Positions 8,914 to 17,393 of a DNA stretch of 64,000 nt are shown piece by piece. The translations under genes were made by a program, and so were the position numbers. The stretch is from Candidatus Methylomicrobium oryzae. Lineage in GTDB: Bacteria > Pseudomonadota > Gammaproteobacteria > Methylococcales > Methylomonadaceae. Location of the stretch: positions 248,001 to 312,000 of the forward strand of contig NZ_JAERVK010000001.1 in the NCBI RefSeq assembly GCF_016745425.1, read 5' to 3'. The notes beneath the pieces were generated by a model. The model did not search any database. It worked only from the letters and a program-made list of their open reading frames with translations, and was not told where the DNA came from. Position 1 is the first letter of the stretch, and every line of letters begins with the position of its first letter.

Positions 8914-9585
8914 ATGAAAAATATTCATCGCATGCTGGAAGACATCAAACAGGAAACGCTGTCCACTGCCTTTTTGACCGGCCGCAAAGCGCTTTCGCCG
9001 GAGGTGATGGCGGCGATGGGAAAGGTGCCGCGCGAGCAGTTTGTCGCGCCCGAGATGGAACCGATGGCGTTCGACAACGGCCCCTTGCCGATCGGCTACG
9101 GACAGACCATCTCTCAGCCGTTTATCGTTGCGCTGATGACCGATCTGCTCGGTGCCAAACGGACCGACAGGATCCTGGAGATCGGCACCGGTTCGGGTTA
9201 CCAGTCCGCAATCCTGTCGTTCCTGGCGGAGCAGGTTTATACGGTCGAGGTGATAGAGGACTTGAGCGTCGAAGCCGCAGCCCGTTTCGAAAAGCTCGGC
9301 TATCGGAATATTCACGTGAAGACCGGCAACGGCTATGACGGCTGGCCGGAGGAGGCCCCGTACGACGGCGTGATCGTCACCGCCGCCGCACCTTATATTC
9401 CCGAGCCGCTAATCGGGCAGTTGAAAGCGGGCGGCCGGCTGGTGATTCCGGTCGGCCGGCCTTTCGAACACCAGGAGTTGATCATGGTGGAAAAACAGGA
9501 GCATGGCGCCAACAAGCTCAGCAAAATCCTCGATGTCGCCTTTGTCCCGTTGGTGGATCAGGACCATTCGAAAAGATGGCACTAA
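8914..9585 (+). CDS. pcm: Protein-L-isoaspartate O-methyltransferase (cytoplasmic copy)
   Basis: 223 residues. The substrate loop PLPIGYGQTISQP (about 49-61) and the SAM motif ILEIGTGSGYQSAIL (about 88-102) are canonical; DGVIVTAAAPYIPEPL and GGRLVIPVG complete the Rossmann-like fold. The enzyme methylates isoaspartyl residues in aged proteins to start their repair. There is no signal peptide. A second, exported paralogue follows 51 bases downstream in the same direction. The 270-base gap before it (8644-8913), shared with divergent gcvH, should hold both promoters; I see no clear consensus box. Confidence 0.95.
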   Translation: MKNIHRMLEDIKQETLSTAFLTGRKALSPEVMAAMGKVPREQFVAPEMEPMAFDNGPLPIGYGQTISQPFIVALMTDLLGAKRTDRILEIGTGSGYQSAILSFLAEQVYTVEVIEDLSVEAAARFEKLGYRNIHVKTGNGYDGWPEEAPYDGVIVTAAAPYIPEPLIGQLKAGGRLVIPVGRPFEHQELIMVEKQEHGANKLSKILDVAFVPLVDQDHSKRWH

Positions 9586-9636
9586 TCGCAAGCGCAAAGG
9601 TCGCATAGCTAAATCCGAAGGAAGGAGCGCTTCGCC

Positions 9637-10374
9637 ATGATCTATCCAACCTGTGTGCGGACTGCGATATTGCTGTTCTTCTTCGCGGGTTTCGCCCGCG
9701 CCGAAACCGATGCCTACGCGCGGCAGCGCGCGGCGATGGTGGCCGAGATCGAAGCGAATATGGCGCAGACCGCCGGACTTTTAGGGCGCAAAGGCTTGTC
9801 CGCAGAGGTAGCGGACGCCTTGCGCACCGTGCCGCGGCACCAGTTTGTCGAGGAGGAAATGCAGCCGTATGCCTATCAGAACCGCCCTTTGCCGATCGGC
9901 CACGGCCAGACCATTTCGCAGCCGTATATCGTCGCGGTGATGACCGAATTGCTCGATGCGAAGCCCGGCGACAAAGTGCTCGAAATCGGCACCGGTTCGG
10001 CCTATCAGGCCGCGGTGCTCGGCGCGATCGGCGCCGAAGTGTTCACCATCGAAATCGTCGAACCTCTGGCCGCCGCCGCTCACGAACGGATCGCCAAGCT
10101 CGGGCTCGCGAACATTCACACCCGTACCGGGGACGGCTACTACGGCTGGCCCGAAGCGGCGCCGTTCGACGCGGTGCTGGTCACCGCGGCCGCCAGCCAT
10201 ATTCCTCCGCCCCTGATCAAGCAGCTGAAGCCCGGGGGACGCATGCTGATCCCGGTCGGCGACCGCTTCAATGTGCAGCAGCTGGTGTTGGTCGAAAAAG
10301 ACCCGGATCAGAAGGTCAAGACCCGACAATTGCTGCCGGTGTCTTTCGTGCCGCTGACCGGGACCCATCAGTGA
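9637..10374 (+). CDS. Protein-L-isoaspartate O-methyltransferase paralogue with signal peptide
   Basis: 245 residues. The first 22 residues (hydrophobic AILLFFFAGFARAE) look like a cleavable signal peptide, absent from the upstream copy. The catalytic parts are intact: PLPIGHGQTISQP, VLEIGTGSAYQAAVL, and VLVTAAASHIPPPLIKQLKPGGRM. Known PIMT chemistry needs S-adenosylmethionine, which is not expected in the periplasm, so either the protein stays in the cytoplasm or a cofactor source is needed. Its stop codon overlaps the GTG start of the spermidine-synthase-like gene by 4 bases, so the two are coupled. Confidence 0.9.
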   Translation: MIYPTCVRTAILLFFFAGFARAETDAYARQRAAMVAEIEANMAQTAGLLGRKGLSAEVADALRTVPRHQFVEEEMQPYAYQNRPLPIGHGQTISQPYIVAVMTELLDAKPGDKVLEIGTGSAYQAAVLGAIGAEVFTIEIVEPLAAAAHERIAKLGLANIHTRTGDGYYGWPEAAPFDAVLVTAAASHIPPPLIKQLKPGGRMLIPVGDRFNVQQLVLVEKDPDQKVKTRQLLPVSFVPLTGTHQ

Positions 10375-12830
10375 GTCGGGCTGCCGGCGCGATAAACGGT
10401 TTCCGCGGTCTGCCGCTGTTGATCGCACTGGTCTCGGGTGCATCGGTCGGTTATGAAATTTTGCTGATGCGGCTGTTTTCGATCATTCAGTGGCATCATT
10501 TCGCTTACATGATCATCAGCCTGGCCTTGCTGGGTTACGGCGTCAGCGGGGTTTTTCTGGGATTTTGCAAAGGCTGGCTGAACGCCCGTTTCGAACGGAT
10601 TTTTCCGGGATGCATTTTGCTGTTCAGTCTCGCGGCGCCGGGCTGTTTCTGGATCGGCCAGCGGCTGCCGTTCAATCCGGCCGAGCTTTTCTGGTCGCCC
10701 CTGCAGCCGTTGTACTTGTTGACGCTGTATCTCTTGCTGTCTTTGCCGTTCTTTTTTGCCGCCTCGGCGATCGGTCTGACGTTATTCCGGTTCCGTGGAC
10801 GGGTGCCCGCCATTTATGCGGCCGATCTGGCCGGCGCGGGGCTGGGCTGTCTGGCCGTTATCGGCCTGCTGCTTCGGTTGTCGCCCGGACAGGCGCTGAT
10901 CGCGTTGTCCGTAATCAACGTTGCCGGGCTTTTTCTGGTATCGATCGTCTGGAAAAAGGCCGAATGGGTTTGGGGCGCCTCTGCCGCCGTGCTGGCCTTC
11001 CTGTGGCTTGCGCCTTCGGACTGGAAAACACTGCACGTTTCGCCTTACAAGGAACTGCGGCAATTCTTGCGCATTCCCGGTACGCGGATTATCGACAGTT
11101 TCTCGAACCCGATCGCCTTTACCGATGTGGCCGAAAGTACCGTCACGCCGCTGCGTTATGCACCCGGCCTCAGCCTGGGTGCGGACCGCGAGCCGCCCCA
11201 GCAATATGCCGTCTTTTCGGATGCCGGCAATATGTCCGCGCTGACCCGCTATAACGGTGATCCGGCTACGATCTCTTACCTGGACCAGACCACGTCCGCG
11301 CTGCCTTATCACCTGAACAAACCCGGACACCTGCTGATCCTGGGCGTCGGCACCGGCGGCGATCTGTTGCAGGCCGAACGGTTCGGCGTTTCGTCGGTCG
11401 ACGCGGTGGAACTGAACGGCCAACTGATCGATTACATCAAGACCCGGTTCGATGCCTTCAGCGGCGGCACCTTCACGAATGCGCGCCTCAGGCTGCACAT
11501 CGGCGAAGCGCGCGGATTCGTCGCCGGCACCCGGCAGCGCTTCGACCTGATCCAGATCGCCTTGATGGATGCCTTCGGGGCTTCCTCGGCCGGTCTGTAT
11601 GCGTTGAGCGAAAACTATCTTTATACGGTCGAGGCGCTTCAGGAATATATCCGCCATCTGCAGCCGGGCGGCTATCTGGCGTTGACCCGCTGGGCCAAAA
11701 TGCCGCCCCGCGACGCATTGAAGCTGTTCGCGACTGCTGCTATCGCGCTGGAGCTGTCGGGCATCCCCGAGCCCGGCCGGCAAATGATCCTGATCCGCGG
11801 CTGGCAGACCAGCACCCTGCTGGTCAAGAACGGCAGGGTCACAATGCAGGACATCGGAGCGCTCAAAACTTTCTGCGAGGACCGGAGTTTCGACATCGAT
11901 TATTACCCCGGCGTCACCGAAGCGGAAACCAACCGTTTCAATCAGCTGCCGGAATCCTATTATTATCAGGGTGCGCTCCGGATTCTCGGCCCGGAACGCG
12001 AATCCTACCTGGAGCGTTACAAGTTTGCGATCGAGCCCGCCACCGACGACCGTCCTTATTTTTTCCAGTTTTTCAAATGGACCACCTTGCCCGAAATCCT
12101 ATCGCTGTACGGGCAGGGCGGCCTCTCGCTGCTCGAATCCGGCTATATCATTCTGGCTGCCGGCGCGCTGCAGGCGGTGCTGGCGGCAGCTCTCTTCATC
12201 GGGCTGCCGATGTGGCTGTGCAGGCGCAGGCTTGGGCTGCCCGACTATTCGACCCGTCTGTGGCGCAGCATCGGCTACTTTTTTCTGCTCGGCAACGCTT
12301 TTTTGTTCATCGAAATCGCCTTTATCCAGAAATTCATCCTGTTTCTGCACCATCCGGTTTATTCGGTCACGGTGGTACTGTGCTCCTTTCTGGTGGCGGC
12401 CAGCTTCGGAAGTGCGGCATCGCGCCGGTTGACGGACAAGCGCCATGGCCAGTTCGTCCCGATCGCAGGGATTGCGCTGCTGGCGCTCTGCTATATTCTG
12501 TTTTTCAACCACCTGACCGGCGTATTTCTGCATCAGGCCGACTCGCTCAAAATCTTGGTTTCGGTGCTGCTGATCCTGCCGTTGGGCTTCGCGATGGGCA
12601 TGCCGTTTCCGCTCGGCCTGCAGCGCGTTGCACAGCTGTCTCCCGGACTGATTCCCTGGGCATGGGGCGTCAACGGCTTCGCCTCGGTGATCAGCGCGAA
12701 TTTTGCCACGCTGATTGCGATACACTTCGGGTTCAATGCGGTGGTTCTGGTTGCGGTTGGTCTTTACCTGACTGCGGTGGTTTGTTTACCGGTGATTGAT
12801 TCCGGAGGAGAATTAACCCGGAAGGATTAA
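10371..12830 (+). CDS. Polytopic membrane protein with central spermidine-synthase-like domain
   Basis: 819 residues from a GTG that overlaps the previous stop. About seven hydrophobic segments span residues 12-210, then a soluble domain with a SAM-type motif LLILGVGTGGDLLQ (about 321-334) and acidic VELNGQLIDYI (about 344) resembling spermidine synthases, then another block of about seven membrane segments from residue 590 to 810. This is the architecture of the fused MFS/spermidine-synthase-like family. The true reaction is unknown for most members; aminopropyl transfer is only one option. Neighbours are two isoaspartyl methyltransferase genes and an M23 peptidase, which suggests an envelope function. 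No signal for a frame break. Confidence 0.85.
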   Translation: MSRAAGAINGFRGLPLLIALVSGASVGYEILLMRLFSIIQWHHFAYMIISLALLGYGVSGVFLGFCKGWLNARFERIFPGCILLFSLAAPGCFWIGQRLPFNPAELFWSPLQPLYLLTLYLLLSLPFFFAASAIGLTLFRFRGRVPAIYAADLAGAGLGCLAVIGLLLRLSPGQALIALSVINVAGLFLVSIVWKKAEWVWGASAAVLAFLWLAPSDWKTLHVSPYKELRQFLRIPGTRIIDSFSNPIAFTDVAESTVTPLRYAPGLSLGADREPPQQYAVFSDAGNMSALTRYNGDPATISYLDQTTSALPYHLNKPGHLLILGVGTGGDLLQAERFGVSSVDAVELNGQLIDYIKTRFDAFSGGTFTNARLRLHIGEARGFVAGTRQRFDLIQIALMDAFGASSAGLYALSENYLYTVEALQEYIRHLQPGGYLALTRWAKMPPRDALKLFATAAIALELSGIPEPGRQMILIRGWQTSTLLVKNGRVTMQDIGALKTFCEDRSFDIDYYPGVTEAETNRFNQLPESYYYQGALRILGPERESYLERYKFAIEPATDDRPYFFQFFKWTTLPEILSLYGQGGLSLLESGYIILAAGALQAVLAAALFIGLPMWLCRRRLGLPDYSTRLWRSIGYFFLLGNAFLFIEIAFIQKFILFLHHPVYSVTVVLCSFLVAASFGSAASRRLTDKRHGQFVPIAGIALLALCYILFFNHLTGVFLHQADSLKILVSVLLILPLGFAMGMPFPLGLQRVAQLSPGLIPWAWGVNGFASVISANFATLIAIHFGFNAVVLVAVGLYLTAVVCLPVIDSGGELTRKD

Positions 12831-12871
12831 CCCGAACCGATTTTCGTTTATCCGGCCGAGAGTACGCGTTT

Positions 12872-13408
12872 ATGGCTGTTCGATTCAAAAGAGGCAAACT
12901 CGGGATTGGACTCGCCTTCCTGGTCTTGATTTTCATTCCGCTCGGCATCGGCCTTTTTTTTGAGCAAGACATCGTTATTCCGGTCAAAGGGGCAACTTCC
13001 AGGGACTGGAACCCGAGGTCTTTCTGGCACCCCGATTGGGGAGCGTCCGGCGTCCATAAAGGGATCGATATTTTCGCTTCGCGCGGAACGGACGTGCTGG
13101 CGGCGGTTTCCGGGCTGGTGGTATTCCAGGGCGAATTGAACCTGGGGGGTAAGGCGCTGGCGATACTCGATCCGAAATGGCGGCTGCACTATTATGCGCA
13201 TCTGGATTCGGCCGCAGTCAGCGCCGGAAAATGGGTATCCCAGGGAAACGTCGTCGGCAAGGTCGGGAACACCGGCAATGCCCGCGGCAGGCCGCCGCAT
13301 CTGCATTACTCGATTATCAGCTTAATTCCCCGCTTCGGCCGCTACTCCGACCGAGAGGAGGGATGGAAACTGATGTTTTTCCTCAACCCTGCGGATTATC
13401 TGAGTTAG
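12872..13408 (+). CDS. M23 family metallopeptidase (LytM-type), membrane anchored
   Basis: 178 residues. One N-terminal membrane segment (residues 9-29) is followed directly by the LytM domain: zinc ligands H62 and D66 in VHKGIDIF, and catalytic HLH (143-145) in PPHLHYS, all present. Family members cut peptide cross-links in peptidoglycan or act as amidase activators when zinc ligands are lost; here the ligands are kept, so catalysis is plausible. There is no coiled coil. It is the last gene of the rightward run and is followed by a strong hairpin at 13441-13472. Confidence 0.9.
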   Translation: MAVRFKRGKLGIGLAFLVLIFIPLGIGLFFEQDIVIPVKGATSRDWNPRSFWHPDWGASGVHKGIDIFASRGTDVLAAVSGLVVFQGELNLGGKALAILDPKWRLHYYAHLDSAAVSAGKWVSQGNVVGKVGNTGNARGRPPHLHYSIISLIPRFGRYSDREEGWKLMFFLNPADYLS

Positions 13409-13440
13409 GGTATGAGAAAGGTGAAGGTAGCGGTTCTGAG

Positions 13441-13475
13441 AGACCTGCCGGGTTTTTAAAACCTGGCAGGTCTTT
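13441..13475 (+). terminator. Hairpin terminator after M23 gene
   Basis: AGACCTGCCGGGTTT pairs with AAACCTGGCAGGTCT (one mismatch) around an AT loop, followed by TTATA. The inverted repeat is symmetric enough to work in both directions, but the gene on the other side (13513, leftward) ends 38 bases away, so it may serve both convergent genes. The same palindrome type is a common dispersed repeat in proteobacteria. Confidence 0.6.
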
Positions 13476-13512
13476 ATAGGCCGCGAATTTCCCGGTTGCG
13501 GATACGCCGCAG

Positions 13513-14379
13513 CTAAAGGCTTGCCGCATGCTGCAGCGGCCAATCCCGGTAATTGAACACCTGGCCGTTCTTGCGCACTTCCGCGATCTGATCCATGTCG
13601 ATTTCCGCGAACACCCACTGCGCCGCATTCAGTTCGCCGATCGCGAGGGTGCCGTTGTCCGGGAAACCCCGGTCGACCGGCGTATAGACTGCCGCCGCGC
13701 CGATGTTCACGTCCACCGCTTCGGACCAGGGCGCGAGGCCCACCGTCGGCGACTGCACCACATAGCACTGGTTTTCGAGCGCGCGCGCCTGGCAGCCGAT
13801 CCGGACCCGGTGATAGCCGGCCAGCGTGTCCGTGCAGCTCGGTACCAGGATCAGATTCGCGCCCGCTTCGACCTGTTTCCGGGCCAGCATTGGGAACTCG
13901 CTGTCGTAGCAGATGTTGATCGCGATCCGGCCGTAATCGGTGTCGAAGCACTTCAGCTCGAGGCCTCTGTTGATCAGCCACTGCTCGTTTTCGAAGCGGG
14001 TCATCATTACCTTGTCCTGATAATCGAACTCGCCGTTCGGCATGAACAGGTAGGCGCGGTTGCGGTAAACCTCGCCTTCGATCCGGACCGGAAATGTGCC
14101 GGATTGGATATAGCAGCCATATTGCTGAGCGAGCCCGCGGTACAGTTCGATGTAGCCGTCCAGCTGAGACTGCATCGCCGCCAGCTGCTTGCTCAGCGAG
14201 GAGTAGACTTCCCGGCCGAACAGCGAGGCGAGCTCCATGCTGCCGTATTCGGGAAACAGCAGGATCTTCGCGCCCTCTGCGGCGGCCTCATCGACCCAGC
14301 GCTCGATCTTCTGCCGGTAGGCATCCCAGTTTTCCAGGAAGCCGATGTCGTATTGGGCGGCGGCGATCTTAACTTTCAT
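13513..14379 (-). CDS. Carbon-nitrogen hydrolase (nitrilase superfamily)
   Basis: 288 residues. The Glu-Lys-Cys triad is in place: E44 in LFPEYGSME, K123 in YQDKVMMTRFE, C157 in NICYDSEFP. The superfamily hydrolyses amides, nitriles or N-acyl bonds; the substrate here is unknown. Its start overlaps the upstream GNAT gene by 11 bases. In other bacteria (for example B. subtilis YhcX) the same two domains are fused in one protein, so the pair probably works on one substrate. Soluble and cytoplasmic. Confidence 0.9.
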   Translation of the reverse strand: MKVKIAAAQYDIGFLENWDAYRQKIERWVDEAAAEGAKILLFPEYGSMELASLFGREVYSSLSKQLAAMQSQLDGYIELYRGLAQQYGCYIQSGTFPVRIEGEVYRNRAYLFMPNGEFDYQDKVMMTRFENEQWLINRGLELKCFDTDYGRIAINICYDSEFPMLARKQVEAGANLILVPSCTDTLAGYHRVRIGCQARALENQCYVVQSPTVGLAPWSEAVDVNIGAAAVYTPVDRGFPDNGTLAIGELNAAQWVFAEIDMDQIAEVRKNGQVFNYRDWPLQHAASL

Positions 14380-14968
14380 GTTTCAGCCAGAAGGTCATCG
14401 GTTTCAAGGTTTCGACGGCGTCGTCCAGGTCTTTCCAGAGATAGGTCGTCTTCAGTTCGGGATGTTTCACATAACCGCGCTTGTTCCAGAACTTGTCGAG
14501 CGGCACGTAATCGGCCGGCCGGCGCGGATGGTCGAGCGGACGTTCGACGCAGCAGAAGGTGATGTGTTTGAAGCCGCCCAGTTCCTGCGCATGCGCCTCG
14601 CGTTCTTCGAAAAAGCGCACGCCGATGCCGAGGCCGCGGTAATTCTTGTCCAGCACCGACTCGCTGCAGTAAAAGATTTCGCTTAGGTTATAGCCGTTTT
14701 CGATAAACGGCCGCTGCATTTCTTCGGTTTCGTACTGCATCGGGATCGCGGTCGACGCGCCGACGATTTTGTCGCCGTCGAACGCGATCACGATCACGCT
14801 TTGCGGACAGTTCAGATAGGTTTGCAGGTATTTTTCTTCGTATTCGTACGTGCCGTCGTACAGATACGGGAACTCACGGAATACTTGGATTCTGAGGCGG
14901 GCCAATTCCTTGATGTAAGGTTCGATGGCTTTGCCGCTAAATCTTTCGATGCGAATGGCGTTAGACAT
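14369..14968 (-). CDS. GNAT family N-acetyltransferase
   Basis: 199 residues. The GNAT acetyl-CoA motif A is visible as LDKNYRGLGIGVRFFEERE (about 107-124), preceded by a hydrophobic strand IVGASTAIPM. It transfers an acyl group from CoA to an amine; the acceptor is unknown. It overlaps the nitrilase-superfamily gene downstream by 11 bases. The two correspond to the halves of bifunctional GNAT/nitrilase proteins known elsewhere. Confidence 0.88.
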   Translation of the reverse strand: MSNAIRIERFSGKAIEPYIKELARLRIQVFREFPYLYDGTYEYEEKYLQTYLNCPQSVIVIAFDGDKIVGASTAIPMQYETEEMQRPFIENGYNLSEIFYCSESVLDKNYRGLGIGVRFFEEREAHAQELGGFKHITFCCVERPLDHPRRPADYVPLDKFWNKRGYVKHPELKTTYLWKDLDDAVETLKPMTFWLKHES

Positions 14969-15137
14969 GAATGGTTTAAAACGATGTGAAAAAACGGCAA
15001 TATTTTACCAAAGCCTAGGCGCGAATGCGCAGCCCCGTCCGATTTAGCCCTATCGAAACACGGGATTTGCTCCCAGTCGCAAATCGCTCAACAGGGCATT
15101 CGGCCACGCGATACCGGGCATTTTCTTTTCAACTGTA

Positions 15138-15413
15138 TCAACCGCCCTGAGATCGGGCTTTGAACTCAACTTCGTTGAACGACGCATTCGGCGTCAATGC
15201 AATCATTTTGTGCAGCTCGGTCAGCTCAACCTGCTGCTTTTGCCCGCCGTTGTCGATCACTAAGAACTCCCGTTTTTCGGGAGAGGTCAGTACGTCAAGC
15301 GCCTTGCCTTCGATCACTTCGCCTCCTTTTAAGACGAGTTCGACCCGGTAGTTATGCATGCAGGCCACTTCGATATAGTCGTGAAGGTCGCAGGAAATAA
15401 TGTGTTCGGTCAT
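15138..15413 (-). CDS. rof: Rho-binding antiterminator (Rof/YaeO family)
   Basis: 91 residues from the ATG at 15413, chosen because GGAG lies 8 bases upstream on the minus strand; an in-frame extension to 15506 overlaps the preceding gene and has no good site. The fold signature is CDLHDYIEVACMHNYRVEL, then LKGGEVIEGKALDV and EFLVIDNGGQKQQVELTELHKM. Known Rof proteins bind Rho and block its RNA-binding site, reducing Rho-dependent termination. It lies 89 bases downstream of the degQ-like gene in the same direction, so both may be read from one stress-linked promoter; that link is inference. Confidence 0.8.
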   Translation of the reverse strand: MTEHIISCDLHDYIEVACMHNYRVELVLKGGEVIEGKALDVLTSPEKREFLVIDNGGQKQQVELTELHKMIALTPNASFNEVEFKARSQGG

Positions 15414-15502
15414 GGCTGTACTCCGTCGATTATCTAATGGGTAAGTGGAGCCCGCTGTAACAAGCCAGAACTGAATCTGCCGGCTGCGGGCTCCGGCTGG
15501 AA

Positions 15503-16606
15503 TCAATAAGGTTGTAACCGCTTTGCCGCGACCGTCTTGCCGATTCGCGCCTTGATGTTCAGTTCTTCTCCGTTACGCAGGATGTCCAGGCTGACCTGGT
15601 CGCCGACCTGCATCAAGGCGATTTGATTGTGCAGCTTGGTGGCCGATTCCACCGGCTGGCCGTTGACGGCAGTTACTACATCGCCGCGCTCCAGTCCCGC
15701 TTTCTCGGCCGCCGAACCGGAAACGATGCCGGCGATCACTGCGCCGTGCTGCTGGCGGATCCCGAATGCGTTGGCCAGGGCCGGCGTCAGGTCCTGGATC
15801 TGGACGCCCAGTTGCCCACGTTGAATCTTGCCGAAATGGATGATCTGATTGGCCACCTGATTGGCCAGATTGATCGGAATCGCGAAGCCGATGCCGACGT
15901 TGCCGCCGCTGGGGCCTACGATCGCGGTATTGATCCCGACCAGTTCGCCGTTCAGGTTGACCAAGGCTCCCCCTGAGTTGCCGGGATTGATCGATGCGTC
16001 GGTCTGAATGAAGTCTTCGTAACCTTCGATACCCAGGCTGGTACGGCCCAGGGCGCTGACGATGCCGGACGTGACGGTCTGGCCCAGGCCGAAAGGGCTG
16101 CCGATTGCGACCACGAAATCGCCTACCCGCAACTGCTCGGAATTGCCTTTGGGCAATTCGACCAGATTGCCGGTTTTGATCTGGATCAAGGCAATGTCGG
16201 TCGTCGGGTCGCTGCCGACCAGCTTCGCGTCCACGTTCTGGCCGTCCTGGAGGGTGACGGTGATCTTGTCCGCTTTGTCGATCACGTGGTTGTTGGTAAG
16301 GATATAACCTTTGCCGGCGTCGATAATCACTCCCGAGCCCAGGCTTTGCTGCTCCCGTTCCAGGGGCATGTTCGGGATATCGAAAAACTGGCGGAAAAAC
16401 GGGTCCCTGAACAGTGGATTTTCTTCGAAACGGATGCGCGTCCGGGTCGAAATATTTACCACGCCGGGAACGACTTTTTTGAGCATCTCAGGCAAGGGAT
16501 TATTCGCCAAAGGGAGAACGGCCGCCGCTTCGGCCCGGGGCAAGCCTATTGCGAACATCGGTAATAGCGCCATGGCCTGGAAAAAACGGATCATTTTCGT
16601 TTTCAT
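15503..16606 (-). CDS. DegQ/DegP-type periplasmic serine protease, single PDZ domain
   Basis: 367 residues from the ATG at 16606, preceded by AGGAG at a good distance; the frame could extend 15 codons further but that would hide the signal peptide (residues 1-27, ending AEA). Catalytic triad: H107 (TNNHVID), D137 (TTDIALI), S211 (GNSGGALV). One PDZ domain follows (about 265-350). DegP and DegQ have two PDZ domains; a single one is seen in DegS, but DegS has an uncleaved anchor. This protein therefore resembles a soluble, one-PDZ HtrA protease of the periplasm. A start-proximal FFDI loop resembles the LA loop of HtrA proteins. Confidence 0.93.
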   Translation of the reverse strand: MKTKMIRFFQAMALLPMFAIGLPRAEAAAVLPLANNPLPEMLKKVVPGVVNISTRTRIRFEENPLFRDPFFRQFFDIPNMPLEREQQSLGSGVIIDAGKGYILTNNHVIDKADKITVTLQDGQNVDAKLVGSDPTTDIALIQIKTGNLVELPKGNSEQLRVGDFVVAIGSPFGLGQTVTSGIVSALGRTSLGIEGYEDFIQTDASINPGNSGGALVNLNGELVGINTAIVGPSGGNVGIGFAIPINLANQVANQIIHFGKIQRGQLGVQIQDLTPALANAFGIRQQHGAVIAGIVSGSAAEKAGLERGDVVTAVNGQPVESATKLHNQIALMQVGDQVSLDILRNGEELNIKARIGKTVAAKRLQPY

Positions 16607-17250
16607 ATTTCGCTCCTGATTAAGGTTCTTACCGATGCCGGGGGGATCCACTCGAACCGTCTCCGCCTATCCTGAGTTTTTTAAAGAAAACTCGGAAAAC
16701 CGACTTAACCTTGAATCCCCGGGATTTACCGAAACGGATTATCGATAGCCGGTTCTAGCTCAGCCGCCGACTTGCCTTTCGGATTCAACCGATTACAATT
16801 TCGCGAAGTCGCTTTCATCTTAAATAAACAACCCAGTTTTATAACAGTTCAAAAATTCTGCGGCAGCCGGCAGACGAAGAGGGGGCGGACTAATCGGGCA
16901 TCCTTGTTTGAAGGGATTCGATGCAAAGCTGTATATTAAATCCGCCTCAAAAATGTGATAAATGCACCACAATTGGGCAAAATCGACAAGTAAATCGAGG
17001 AAACCGATGGGCTCGGGGCGCTTTGCGTCAGCGATGCAGCTTATGGATTCAAGCTCGATGCCATCAAGTGAGGGGAAGGGATGCGTCATTCCGGCGGACC
17101 CTGCCCGGATGACGGCTTAACCTAATGTCATGGGTTTAAGCCGCGGCCTTGATCGGGTTAACGTTGCCCGATCCTGTGCCGGCAGGGCAGGTGAGGGCTT
17201 CATCTTCCGGGCACTGACTTTGTGGGTGGTGAAGGGGAAATGAGGGATAT
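16607..17250. other. Intergenic stretch without a confident gene
   Basis: About 640 bases between the protease gene and the candidate small RNA. Visible are an inverted repeat CTGAGTTTT/AAAACTCGG near 16671-16696, a GGCTTAACC/GGTTTAAGCC hairpin near 17114-17142 and GATCGGG/CCCGATC near 17151-17173. The 89-codon frame on the minus strand here has no ribosome binding site and unlikely composition, so I do not call it. Confidence 0.5.
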
Positions 17251-17266
17251 TGGCATTAAAGATGCT
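17251..17266 (+). promoter_or_regulatory. Sigma-54-like promoter of the candidate small RNA
   Basis: TGGCA-N8-ATGCT: the invariant GG (17252-17253) and GC (17264-17265) are separated by exactly 10 bases, as in the sigma-54 -24/-12 consensus TGGCAC-N5-TTGCA. A start about 12 bases downstream of GC (near 17277) would place the first hairpin at the 5' end of the transcript. The -12 half is imperfect (ATGCT). Confidence 0.4.
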
Positions 17267-17276
17267 TAATAGATTA

Positions 17277-17370
17277 CGTACTCTATGGACAGAGTGATTA
17301 TTTTCTCCTCCTCACTCCAATGTTGTTATGGATATGGGCGCTTAATCGACCAGGTTAAGCGCCTTTTTTT
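17277..17370 (+). ncRNA. Candidate small RNA with GGA-loop hairpin and anti-Shine-Dalgarno tract
   Basis: A ~94-base transcript is suggested by a sigma-54-like promoter upstream and a strong intrinsic terminator at the end (GGCGCTTAA/TTAAGCGCC stem, 17337-17363, then seven T). The 5' end forms ACTCT-ATGGAC-AGAGT (17280-17295), a hairpin with GGA in its loop, the shape bound by CsrA/RsmA proteins. An unpaired C/U stretch CTCCTCCTCACTCC (17305-17318) is complementary to ribosome binding sites, typical of a seed region. No coding frame with a ribosome binding site crosses it. Expression has not been shown, so this is a prediction. Confidence 0.45.
17337..17370 (+). terminator. Strong intrinsic terminator
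   Basis: Nine-base-pair stem GGCGCTTAA/TTAAGCGCC with a 9-base loop and a run of seven T. No protein gene precedes it on this strand, so it needs a non-coding transcript to end. Confidence 0.85.
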
Positions 17371-17393
17371 ATCGGCACCGGCTGCCGGTTTAC

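Noticed and set aside
16820-17089. 89-codon minus-strand frame in the degQ intergenic region
   Set aside because: No ribosome binding site, atypical composition, no recognisable motif.
17101-17240. Riboswitch in the hairpin-rich stretch before the candidate small RNA
   Set aside because: Several inverted repeats are visible, but none matches a riboswitch core that I know and no gene follows on either strand in position to be regulated.
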